Origin: an uncultured bacterium
GTDB lineage: Bacteria; Bacillota; Clostridia; Oscillospirales; CAG-272
DNA: 64,000 nt
Reading direction: 5' to 3'
Assembly: GCA_949282345.1 (NCBI GenBank)
Contig: CASDOQ010000013.1
Location: 52,668 to 116,667 of the forward strand
Part shown: positions 8,800 to 16,267 of the stretch, in pieces
Numbering within the stretch: the stretch's first letter is position 1
How the letters are laid out: each line of letters opens with the position of its first letter
Position numbers and translations under genes: made by a program
Notes under the pieces: generated by a model
What the model saw: the letters and a program-made list of their open reading frames with translations, nothing else
Database searches by the model: none
What the model was told of the DNA's origin: nothing

Positions 8800-11199
8800 A
8801 TGAAGATCCTTATGTTGACCTCTTCCTTCGGTATCGGCGGAGCCGAGACGCACATCCTCTCGCTCTGCCGGGCGCTCCTGCCGCTCGGCTACGAACCGCT
8901 CGTGGCCTCACGCGGAGGCGCCTATGTTCCCGCTCTTCTCCGGGACGGTATCCGCCATATACGGATCCCGGGGTGCCGCACGCCGGCGGCCGCGGCAGCC
9001 TCCTTCCGGCGACTTTCCGTCCTCTGCCGGGCCGAGGGGGTCGCGCTCTTGCACGGGCATAGCAGGGAAATGAATCTGCTCGCTTCTCTGCTCTCGGGTC
9101 GGCTCGGGATCCGATTCGTCACCACGGCGCACTGGACCTTTTCGGTCAACGCGATGACGCGTCGGCTCTCGCGCTGGGGGATGCGCACGCTGGCCGTCAG
9201 TCCCGATATACGCGACTATCTCTTACAGGAATATGCGCTCCCGCCCGATTCGGTTACCGTCACGGTAAACGGGATCGACACAACGCGCTACCGCCCGGCG
9301 GAGAAAAAAGATACGACCCTCCTGCACGTCAGTCGGCTCGACCGGGGGCGGGCGGCCTGCGCCAGAGCGCTGATCGCCGTGGCGCCCGCTCTTTTTGAAA
9401 AGAAACTCTATTCCCGCCTGCTGATCGTAGGGGACGGCGATCTCTTTCCCGCCCTGCAGGAAGCGGCGGCGAACGTGAACCGACGGCTGGGATGCGAATT
9501 TGTGACCCTGACCGGGGCAAGAACCGATGTCCCGGCACTTACGGCAACGGCCGGATATTTCGTCGGGGTCTCCCGCGCGGCGCTCGAGGCCATGGCCGCC
9601 GGATGCCGGGTCATTCTGGCGGGAGACGAGGGGTACGGCGGGATCTTTTCTCCGGAAAAGGCGGCCGCGCAGGAGGAAAGCAATTTCTGTTGCCGGGGTC
9701 TGCCGGCGATTGAAAACGACCGTCTGCTGGCCGACCTCTGCCGTCTGCCGGACAGCCCTGACGGCCGGGCGAACCGCGCCTATATCACAGAAAGATACGC
9801 GACCGCCCGCATGGCCGCAGACGCCGATGCGGTATACCGCGAAGTCGTCGCCTGCCGGGGGTACGCCTGCCTCTGCGGTTACTGCGGATACGGGAACCTC
9901 GGGGACGAGGCCATGCGGCAGACGCTTTGCATACGTCTGCGCAAGGGGGGCTACGAGCCTCTGCTCCTCTGCCGCGATGCGCGTCGGATGCGGAAAGAGG
10001 CGGGATGCCGGACGGTTGACCGTTTCCTCCCTCACGCTCTTCTTTTCGCGCTTCTGCGTTGCCGTATTTTCCTGCTCGGCGGCGGGAATCTTCTGCAAAA
10101 CGAGACCAGCAGTCGCTCTCTCTTTTTTTACGCTTCGCTCTGCCGGATCGCGCGGCTTTTCGGCAAGAGAGTCTTTGTCGTTTCGGCCGGGATCGGCCCG
10201 CTGCATGGAAATTTTGCAAAGAAAACTGTGCAAAATATTCTGGATCACGCAGAACGTGTCGAACTTCGCACGCAGGGAGATCTTCGGCTTGCGCGGCGGC
10301 TTTGCCCGGAGGCTCCGCTCATGCTCTGCCCGGATGCCGCGCTCTTTACTAAAAAGCCGACGGCGCGTGACGCACGCGCCGCTCAGGCGTCCGGCGGCAG
10401 GGGCACGGACGGGGCACGTTATATCGTCGTCTGCCCGAAGCAGGATTCCGAAGCCCTCTCTTTCGCGCTGACGGAACTGAAGAAAAGATCGGGGCTGACA
10501 GCCGTCTTTCTTCCCATGCATCCCGAAGACCGCGACGCCTGCCGCCGCCTCGCCGAAAAAACGCGCGGGATCTTTCTCTCCGCCGTCACGCCCGAGGAAG
10601 CGTCAGCTCTCTTCCGTGGCGCGCACTTCACCGTGGGGGAACGCCTGCACGCCCTGCTCTTTTCCTTTCTTGCGGGATCTCCCTTTCTTTCGGTAGGGGC
10701 TACGCAGAAAGAGAGATTTTTCTGCCGGGAGGCCGAAAAATGGGTGATCGATGCGGCCGGAACCGATCGTATAAGCGCCCCCGTCATTCCTTCTTCCGCC
10801 GGCAAAACCGAAGGCAGAGAATCTCTCAAAGTCAGGCAGGGGTCGGGACGGCTTCCGCCTTCCGCCTTGCCGGAGAGTTCGGTCTGTTCAGAAAAAGGGC
10901 AACCGCCGGAATGCTTTTTCGGCATCGCTTTTTTGCGTCGGGAGGAAAGTCCGGGGGCGTTCGGAAAAGTGGGAACCGGCGCCGGGAGACCGGGCGTATG
11001 GAGAAAAGAGTCGTTGAAAAGATCGAAAACCCGGAAAGACGCGACGGAAGAAACGCAAAAGAAGGCCGGGGAACGGCTTTCTCTTTCGGTCGCGCGTTTT
11101 GCCGCGCAGGCCGCCGCATTCCGGCAAAATGGGGAGGGCGCGTCGCTCTTTGCCGCGGCATATGCGCTTTGGATAAAAAACGCTCCGGACACTTTCTGA
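8800..11199 (+). CDS. Glycosyltransferase (GT4-like) fused to CsaB-type polysaccharide pyruvyl transferase
   Basis: A 799-residue two-enzyme fusion. Residues about 1-355 form a GT4-like glycosyltransferase (SSFGIGGAETHILSL, HGHSREMNLLAS, VNGIDTTRY, VGVSRAALEAMAAG). Residues about 360-650 form a CsaB-family pyruvyl transferase (GYGNLGDEAM, FLLGGGNLLQNETS, SAGIGPL, GERLHALLFS). CsaB puts ketal-pyruvate on the cell-wall polymer that holds SLH-domain proteins. The sugar substrate of the first domain cannot be told. Residues about 652-760 are a basic, low-complexity stretch that looks inserted before a final helix. The start has a CGGAG SD 12 nt after the spoVG terminator. No SLH gene is in the window. 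Confidence 0.85.
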   Translation: MKILMLTSSFGIGGAETHILSLCRALLPLGYEPLVASRGGAYVPALLRDGIRHIRIPGCRTPAAAAASFRRLSVLCRAEGVALLHGHSREMNLLASLLSGRLGIRFVTTAHWTFSVNAMTRRLSRWGMRTLAVSPDIRDYLLQEYALPPDSVTVTVNGIDTTRYRPAEKKDTTLLHVSRLDRGRAACARALIAVAPALFEKKLYSRLLIVGDGDLFPALQEAAANVNRRLGCEFVTLTGARTDVPALTATAGYFVGVSRAALEAMAAGCRVILAGDEGYGGIFSPEKAAAQEESNFCCRGLPAIENDRLLADLCRLPDSPDGRANRAYITERYATARMAADADAVYREVVACRGYACLCGYCGYGNLGDEAMRQTLCIRLRKGGYEPLLLCRDARRMRKEAGCRTVDRFLPHALLFALLRCRIFLLGGGNLLQNETSSRSLFFYASLCRIARLFGKRVFVVSAGIGPLHGNFAKKTVQNILDHAERVELRTQGDLRLARRLCPEAPLMLCPDAALFTKKPTARDARAAQASGGRGTDGARYIVVCPKQDSEALSFALTELKKRSGLTAVFLPMHPEDRDACRRLAEKTRGIFLSAVTPEEASALFRGAHFTVGERLHALLFSFLAGSPFLSVGATQKERFFCREAEKWVIDAAGTDRISAPVIPSSAGKTEGRESLKVRQGSGRLPPSALPESSVCSEKGQPPECFFGIAFLRREESPGAFGKVGTGAGRPGVWRKESLKRSKTRKDATEETQKKAGERLSLSVARFAAQAAAFRQNGEGASLFAAAYALWIKNAPDTF

Positions 11200-11212
11200 T
11201 CCGATATCCCCC

Positions 11213-11241
11213 TTGAAAAAAAACTGTCTGTGTGCTACAAT
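11213..11241 (+). promoter_or_regulatory. Promoter for LOG-family gene
   Basis: TTGAAA, 17 bp, TACAAT, 30 bp upstream of the ATG, with SD GGGAGG at 11260. Confidence 0.8.
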
Positions 11242-11270
11242 AGATCCAGTGAATTTTTGGGAGGTATACG

Positions 11271-11828
11271 ATGAATATTTGTCTTTACGGGTCGGCTTCC
11301 GATGCGATCGACCCTTTGTATATGCGTGCGACCGAAGCGCTCGGAGAAGAAATGGCGCGGCGCGGTCATCGGCTGATCTTCGGCGGCGGAAAGGGCGGTC
11401 TCATGGGAGCTGCCGCGCGCGGCGTCGTGCGTAGCGGGGGGCAGCTCACAGGCGTGGCGCCACGCTTCTTCCGCCCGGACGGCGTTCTGTTTGAAGACTG
11501 TACCGAATTTATCTTCACCGATACAATGCGGGAAAGAAAGCAACAGATGGAGGATCACGCCGATTCGTTTATCATGACCCCCGGCGGGATCGGAACCTTT
11601 GAAGAATTTTTTGAGATCTATACACTCCGCCAGCTCCACCGCACCGAAAAGCCGCTGGCCGTTTTCGATGTAAACGGGTATTTTTCTCCACTCCGTGAAC
11701 TGCTCCGGCACGCTGTGCGCGAAAATTTCGTGCGCAAAGAGTCCTTGGATATCTGCTTTTACGAAAGTACGCCGGCGGCACTTCTTTGCCGGCTGGAAGA
11801 AGAAGCCGGAAAAATAAAAAAAGCCTGA
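11271..11828 (+). CDS. LOG family protein (TIGR00730-type phosphoribohydrolase)
   Basis: A 185-residue lysine-decarboxylase-like fold protein of the LOG family. It carries the defining PGGIGTFEE (PGGxGTxxE) and GGGKGGLMG. Family members cleave nucleoside 5'-monophosphates to base and ribose 5-phosphate. In plants this activates cytokinins; in most bacteria the substrate is unclear. It is a single-gene unit with its own promoter, strong SD, and a terminator that overlaps its stop codon. The older annotation 'lysine decarboxylase' would be wrong. Confidence 0.9.
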   Translation: MNICLYGSASDAIDPLYMRATEALGEEMARRGHRLIFGGGKGGLMGAAARGVVRSGGQLTGVAPRFFRPDGVLFEDCTEFIFTDTMRERKQQMEDHADSFIMTPGGIGTFEEFFEIYTLRQLHRTEKPLAVFDVNGYFSPLRELLRHAVRENFVRKESLDICFYESTPAALLCRLEEEAGKIKKA

Positions 11829-11845
11829 CCTGAATCAGACTTTTT
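11818..11845 (+). terminator. Terminator overlapping the LOG stop codon
   Basis: AAAAAG-c-CTG pairs with CAG-a-CTTTTT around an 8-nt loop. The U-tract is also the 3' arm. The facing minus-strand gene ends 20 bp further on. Confidence 0.6.
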
Positions 11846-11864
11846 CAAGGGGTCGGCCCACCCG

Positions 11865-12686
11865 TCACCGACGGAATCGGTCGATCTCCCGGCCGTCTAT
11901 TTCAAGAACCATATCGGCGCAGGAGGTTCCGTGGCAGAGCCCGACGCTGATCCGATGCCCGCCCACAACGGCAGACAGCGCGTGGGCAGGCTCCCACATC
12001 CCCCGGCACTCCGCGTAGACCATCCCGTTGACCGAAAGTTCGGTCAGCTCGGCGGAAAAGGATACACGGATCTCCAGCTCTTCAAAGCGGTGATGGAAAA
12101 GATACGCGTTTTTCGGCTCCGCCGGGCGCAACGGAAGCGTGTCGCTCGCCCCCTGAAAAACGGCGTTTTCCAACCCGTTGACATACGCCATTTCGTTTTG
12201 GATCATAAGAGACGTCATCTGCTCCCGAAGCGAATCCGACTGCATGGCGCGGTCAAGCCACGCGCCGGCGCACGCACCGCGGACGAGAACCGAAAGCGCG
12301 TAAGCATGCAGCAACGCATCCACAAGACCGGGCAACCCGTATCCGAGCAAGGAAAAGAAAGTGAGCGCGACGGTATCCGCTCCGTACAGAACGGCCGCCG
12401 TGATCATCGAACGCCCGCGCCTGCCCGCCCTGAACCGCAGGTAAGCGTAAAGAGCGCAAAGACAAAGCGCGAGGAAGATCCCGCCGGTCAGGAAGACCTG
12501 TCCGCCCGTAGGCGCAATCGACTTTCCGTACAGAAAGACGGCCGTCGGCAGAAAGGTGCCGATGAAGAAATAAAGCGTTCTCCCTCCGATACACAGGAAA
12601 AAATTCATAGCTCCGAGCAAAGAGATCCAGGTCAGGAATGTCATGGCCCGGCGATACCGCCCGAGAGCGCGAAGCAACTGTTCCAT
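11865..12686 (-). CDS. Hypothetical multi-pass membrane protein
   Basis: Not recognised. From ATG 12686 (GGAG 6 nt upstream; the frame is open to 12734) the product is 273 residues. About the first 160 residues hold four or five hydrophobic segments (for example FLTWISLLGAMNFFLCIGG and VFLTGGIFLALCLCALYAYL), with basic RFRAGRRGRS between two of them. The last ~110 residues are hydrophilic, beta-rich and end EIDGREIDRFRR. A near-perfect promoter drives it. It is convergent with the LOG gene and divergent from DUF523. Nothing visible shows transport or catalysis. Confidence 0.75.
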   Translation of the reverse strand: MEQLLRALGRYRRAMTFLTWISLLGAMNFFLCIGGRTLYFFIGTFLPTAVFLYGKSIAPTGGQVFLTGGIFLALCLCALYAYLRFRAGRRGRSMITAAVLYGADTVALTFFSLLGYGLPGLVDALLHAYALSVLVRGACAGAWLDRAMQSDSLREQMTSLMIQNEMAYVNGLENAVFQGASDTLPLRPAEPKNAYLFHHRFEELEIRVSFSAELTELSVNGMVYAECRGMWEPAHALSAVVGGHRISVGLCHGTSCADMVLEIDGREIDRFRR

Positions 12687-12712
12687 ACGCATCTCCGTTC
12701 GTTGATGCACCC

Positions 12713-12741
12713 AGTATAACACACTTTTCCGCAACTGTCAA
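12713..12741 (-). promoter_or_regulatory. Strong promoter for the membrane-protein gene
   Basis: TTGACA, 17 bp, TATACT on the minus strand. Its -35 lies 2 bp from the SD of the divergent DUF523 gene. Confidence 0.85.
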
Positions 12742-12754
12742 TCAGGAGAAAACC

Positions 12755-13189
12755 ATGACTTATCTGATCAGCGCCTGCCTGCTCGGCACCCCCTGCCGCT
12801 ACGACGGGAAATCCAAAGGCCCCTCCCCGGCCATACGCGAACTTTTATCTGAAAACGTCCTGATCCCCGTCTGCCCGGAGATATTCGGCGGACTCCCGAC
12901 CCCGCGCCGTCCGGCTGAACGGCAATCGGACGGGTGCGTCCGCAACGCCGATGGCGAGGATCTGAGCGCGGCATATCGGCGCGGAGCCGAGGAGGTCCTG
13001 CGGCTTGCCCGCCTTTTGCACGCGGACGGCGTGATCCTGAAAGAAAAGAGCCCGTCCTGCGGTACCGAAGAAATCCATGACGGCAGTTTTTCCGGCGGTC
13101 TGCGCCCCGGCATGGGAGTCACGGCGGAGCTTCTCGCCTCGGCGGGGATCCCCCTTTACTCGGAAAATCGCCTTCCCGTAAAAAAATAA
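12755..13189 (+). CDS. DUF523 domain-containing protein
   Basis: A 144-residue protein of the DUF523 family, whose function is unknown. Typical features are the start MTYLISACLLGTPCRYDG, CPEIFGGLPTPR, ILKEKSPSCGTEEIHDGSF and a conserved Cys pattern (C9, C14, and Cys in VCPE and SCGT). The ATG at 12755 has SD AGGAG; the frame is open upstream to 12638, through the divergent gene's promoter and start, and that part is not coding. It sits before ftsZ with a promoter in between, so it is probably a separate unit. Confidence 0.88.
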   Translation: MTYLISACLLGTPCRYDGKSKGPSPAIRELLSENVLIPVCPEIFGGLPTPRRPAERQSDGCVRNADGEDLSAAYRRGAEEVLRLARLLHADGVILKEKSPSCGTEEIHDGSFSGGLRPGMGVTAELLASAGIPLYSENRLPVKK

Positions 13190-13200
13190 TGGCCCGGGGC

Positions 13201-13228
13201 TTGCATTCCCCGTCGAAAATGATATAAT
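13201..13228 (+). promoter_or_regulatory. Promoter for ftsZ
   Basis: TTGCAT, 16 bp, TATAAT. Leader of about 35 nt, then SD GGGAGG at 13261. Confidence 0.75.
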
Positions 13229-13271
13229 TATGTTAGCGTTCAAACTATTTTGAAAGAATCGGGAGGTACAT

Positions 13272-14435
13272 ATGGAAGATATCTATGCCGAAAGAGAAAG
13301 TAATTCCGGCATCGTCATCAAGGTGTTCGGCGTCGGCGGCGGCGGGAACAACGCCATTGACCGCATGATCTCCACCAATATCCACGGCGTGGATTTCATT
13401 GCCGTTAACACGGACGGACAGGCTTTGCGTGCCTCTCATGCGTCCCAAAAGATCGAGATCGGGCAGGAAACGACCCGGGGGCGCGGAGCCGGTTCAGATC
13501 CCGAGGCGGGACGCGCGGCGGCCGAAGAAAATATCGACGAGATCCGTGAAAAGATTGCCGGGGCGGATATGATCTTTGTGACGGCCGGCATGGGAGGCGG
13601 TACCGGGACCGGGGCGGCCCCCGTCATTGCGCATGAGGCGCACGAGGCCGGCATCCTGACCGTGGGGATCGTGACAACGCCCTTCTCCTTTGAAGGGAAA
13701 AAACGCAGTATGCAGGCCGAAGCGGGGATCGAACGTCTTCGGAAAGAGGTCGATTCTCTCATCGTCATTCCCAACGACCGTCTGCGCCAGGTCTCCGACC
13801 AGAAGATCACGCTGGCAAACGCCTTTGCCACGGCCGACAATATTCTTTTGCAGGGGGTGCGAAGCGTCTCTGACCTGATCAATATCCCCGGCTTCATCAA
13901 TCTTGATTTTGCAGACGTCAGCACCATCATGCGGGACGCAGGATTCGCGCATATGGGCGTCGGTTGTGGGAAGGGGCCCGACAAGGCGGAACTGGCCGCC
14001 AAACAGGCCATCTGCTCTCCCCTCTTAGAGACCTCGATCGCCGGGGCTACCGGCATCCTCGTGAGTATTACCGGGGCGCCGGATGTACCGCTGGACGACA
14101 TTGAACTGGCCTCCAATCTGATACGCGACGAAAGCCATCCGGACGCCAACATTATCTGGGGCGCGACCTTTGACCCCTGCTTAGAGGACGAGCTCCGCAT
14201 CACCATCATCGCCACGGGATTTGACGGCTCCCGCCGCACGGCGGCACGTCCCGCCGGCCGACCGACCGAGACTGTCGAAAATGGTGGATACGGCGTTTTT
14301 GCCGGACGCGAAGAAGCGATCAAAGAATCTGCCCCCGCGTCGAAGGAGCCGACTGCCACGCTTTCCGATGCCGATTTTGAAAACGTCATCAACGGTCTGC
14401 ACCGCAACTTCCGCGGCGCAAAGCGCGATCTGTGA
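13272..14435 (+). CDS. ftsZ: Cell division protein FtsZ
   Basis: A tubulin-like GTPase that forms the Z ring at midcell. The 387-residue product has VFGVGGGGNNAIDRM, NTDGQAL, the tubulin signature GGGTGTG at residues 108-114, and NLDFADV as T7 loop near 215. The globular core is canonical. The C-terminal tail is unusual: after a variable linker it ends DADFENVINGLHRNFRG plus a few charged residues, and lacks the common D-[IL]-P-x-F-[LI]-R peptide that binds FtsA, SepF and others. ftsZ stands alone rather than in an ftsA-ftsZ or dcw cluster. It has its own promoter and terminator. Confidence 0.97.
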   Translation: MEDIYAERESNSGIVIKVFGVGGGGNNAIDRMISTNIHGVDFIAVNTDGQALRASHASQKIEIGQETTRGRGAGSDPEAGRAAAEENIDEIREKIAGADMIFVTAGMGGGTGTGAAPVIAHEAHEAGILTVGIVTTPFSFEGKKRSMQAEAGIERLRKEVDSLIVIPNDRLRQVSDQKITLANAFATADNILLQGVRSVSDLINIPGFINLDFADVSTIMRDAGFAHMGVGCGKGPDKAELAAKQAICSPLLETSIAGATGILVSITGAPDVPLDDIELASNLIRDESHPDANIIWGATFDPCLEDELRITIIATGFDGSRRTAARPAGRPTETVENGGYGVFAGREEAIKESAPASKEPTATLSDADFENVINGLHRNFRGAKRDL

Positions 14436-14472
14436 TCAAACCGCCCCTGCGGGCGGCTTGCATATTGAAACG

Positions 14473-14503
14473 GCGTGCGCCCGGAAAGGGCGCACGCTCT
14501 TTT
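14473..14503 (+). terminator. Terminator between ftsZ and the TraX-like gene
   Basis: GCGTGCGCCC (14473-14482), loop GGAAA, GGGCGCACGC (14488-14497), then TCTTTT. A smaller T-less hairpin, CCGCCC/GGGCGG, lies just before it at 14441-14456. Confidence 0.8.
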
Positions 14504-14515
14504 CCCGGAGGTATT

Positions 14516-15214
14516 ATGACCGGTTTTTGGCTAAAAATGCTGGCCGCGCTCTGTATGCTGGCCGACCATATGGAGGTCATTCTTTTCCCCGAAGCACTCT
14601 GGCTCCGCTGTATCGGCCGTCTCAGTTTCCCTATCTTTGCCTACTTTATTGCGGAGGGATATCGTTACACCCATTCTTTTCGTGCCTATTTTCTCCGTAT
14701 CTTCGCTTTTGCCGTCCTCTTCCAGGCGGGATATGCCTTTTCAGGGCTTTCGTTCCAGCTTTCCATATTCGTCACTTTTTCTCTCTCCCTGCTCATCATG
14801 CGGCTCTGCGACCTTGTGCGCGAGGCGGCGGGGGAACGGAAAGAGAAAAAGACCGTCGGACTTTTTCTGCTCCTCTTACTCCTGATCCTCGGTTGCTTTT
14901 TCCTCTGCCGCAGTGTTTTCATAGATTACGGTTTCTTCGGGATCCTCACCCCGCCGGTGCTTTCACTTTTCCGGAAGAAATCGAGCCGCCTTGCGGCGCT
15001 CTCGGTGTGCCTGTTTTTTCTGTGTATCGATTCACATTTTTTAAGCGGCGTCCTTATACAGGCCTTTGCCTTTGCCGCGCTGATCCCGCTGGCCTTCTAC
15101 AACGGAAAGCCGGGGCGGTATCGGCTGAAATATTTCTTCTATTTCTTCTATCCCGTACACCTTCTTCTCCTTTCGGCAATCGCACTCCTGCTCGGCCGAT
15201 ACCCGGCCGGATGA
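14516..15214 (+). CDS. TraX family membrane protein
   Basis: A 232-residue polytopic membrane protein that resembles the TraX family: start GFWLKMLAALCMLADHMEVI, then about seven hydrophobic segments (RLSFPIFAYFIAEGYRYT, FGILTPPVLSLF, FFYFFYPVHLLLLSAIALLL). TraX acetylates F-pilin in plasmid systems. Chromosomal homologues in Firmicutes are of unknown role and no conjugation genes are nearby. The ATG at 14516 has SD GGAGG; the frame is open to 14432 but that part is not conserved. A terminator precedes it, so expression from ftsZ is probably low. Confidence 0.8.
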   Translation: MTGFWLKMLAALCMLADHMEVILFPEALWLRCIGRLSFPIFAYFIAEGYRYTHSFRAYFLRIFAFAVLFQAGYAFSGLSFQLSIFVTFSLSLLIMRLCDLVREAAGERKEKKTVGLFLLLLLLILGCFFLCRSVFIDYGFFGILTPPVLSLFRKKSSRLAALSVCLFFLCIDSHFLSGVLIQAFAFAALIPLAFYNGKPGRYRLKYFFYFFYPVHLLLLSAIALLLGRYPAG

Positions 15215-15217
15215 GAA

Positions 15218-15287
15218 AAAGACCGGTAGTGGACGTGCCCCCAAAGCCTTTCGCTGCGGGAAGCCCGTCACCTCTGCCGGTCTTTAT
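15218..15287. terminator. Long-loop hairpin between convergent genes
   Basis: AAAGACCGG pairs with CCGGTCTTT across a loop of about 50 nt that itself can fold. Weak T-runs on both sides suggest a bidirectional terminator for the TraX-like gene and the facing exonuclease. Confidence 0.5.
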
Positions 15288-15292
15288 TCTGT

Positions 15293-15976
15293 TCAGATCT
15301 CATACAACGGCCGAAGCGGGTCGTATCCCTGCGGTTTATAGGTGACCGAGGAGATCCGTTGACCCGAGATCCCGTACTTTTTGCTGTACCCGAAGAGGTT
15401 AACGTACTGAGCAAGGTCGTCCTTCTCCTCCGCCATTTTTCCGAGAAGTTCAAACGCGGCCAACGTGTCGTCGATCGCGCGATGCGTATTCTGCGTGTGC
15501 AGATTGTACGTCTCCACGGCATTGGCCAGTTTATGCGGATAAGAACGGCGGTCACGGTAAACCGTCAGCGCATCGAGAAAGCGCACGCCGCGCAGGAGCC
15601 CCTCGCGCCCGTGGCGCAGAAGAAAGTAATACAGAAAGCAAAGGTCGAACTGCGCGTTGTACGCCACGACCAGCGTCCGCTCCCCGGTGAAGAGTTCCGA
15701 AAAACGTCGCGCCGCTTCCTCCTCCGGGACCCCTTCCCGCAAAAGGATCTCATCGGTGATGCCCGTCAGGGTCACGATTTCCGGCGGGATCGAATCGCCC
15801 TCCGGCAAACGGAGAAACAGATCGATCTCCTCGTCCGGGGCTTCTCCCGGGGTATCTTTACGTATTCTGGCCGCCGCGAGTTCGATGATCCGGTCGTTTC
15901 TGGCATTCAGCCCCGTCGTCTCGGTGTCCAGGACGATCACGGTATCAAACTCGTCGGAAAGCGAGACCGGGATCAT
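15293..15976 (-). CDS. DnaQ-like DEDDh 3'-5' exonuclease
   Basis: A 227-residue stand-alone exonuclease of the DnaQ/PolC-epsilon fold. The catalytic set is visible: D17 and E19 in LDTETTGL, the middle Asp in YNAQFDLCF, and His and Asp in HRAIDDTLAAF. It may proofread or trim DNA or RNA; the exact substrate cannot be told. It is shorter than DinG-type fusions and has no helicase part. ATG 15976 is preceded by SD GGGGAGG. A strong promoter lies 170 bp upstream, leaving an unusually long leader. Confidence 0.9.
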   Translation of the reverse strand: MIPVSLSDEFDTVIVLDTETTGLNARNDRIIELAAARIRKDTPGEAPDEEIDLFLRLPEGDSIPPEIVTLTGITDEILLREGVPEEEAARRFSELFTGERTLVVAYNAQFDLCFLYYFLLRHGREGLLRGVRFLDALTVYRDRRSYPHKLANAVETYNLHTQNTHRAIDDTLAAFELLGKMAEEKDDLAQYVNLFGYSKKYGISGQRISSVTYKPQGYDPLRPLYEI

Positions 15977-16145
15977 GATGTCTGCCTCCCCGGCCGCGTA
16001 GCCGGAAAGCGCGGGGTCCTTTTCCCGTCTGCCCGGCAGGTTACCGATACAGCCCCGATCCTCTCACGGGATCGCCTTACTCTTTTCATATCCGTCTTCC
16101 TTTCGGCTTTTGGGATTCGTCCGTTTCCATCTTTCTTTACGCCTT

Positions 16146-16174
16146 ATTTTAACAAAAAAATTTTTTCGTGTCAA
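16146..16174 (-). promoter_or_regulatory. Promoter for the exonuclease gene
   Basis: TTGACA, 17 bp, TAAAAT on the minus strand. The leader to the ATG is about 160 nt. It is back-to-back with the MATE promoter. Confidence 0.75.
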
Positions 16175-16185
16175 GATTCCCCCTC

Positions 16186-16214
16186 TTGAAAAGTGGGAAA
16201 GAACCCTGTATAAT
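16186..16214 (+). promoter_or_regulatory. Promoter for the MATE transporter gene
   Basis: TTGAAA, 17 bp, TATAAT, then a ~47-nt leader. Confidence 0.85.
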
Positions 16215-16267
16215 GAAGGAGGATATTCGGTCAATACGGATGCCTAAATTTCAGCACGGAAGGTTTT

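Noticed and set aside
14221..15345. 374-codon plus-strand frame across the ftsZ end and the TraX-like gene
   Set aside because: Out-of-frame overlap of two well-supported genes, crossing a terminator.
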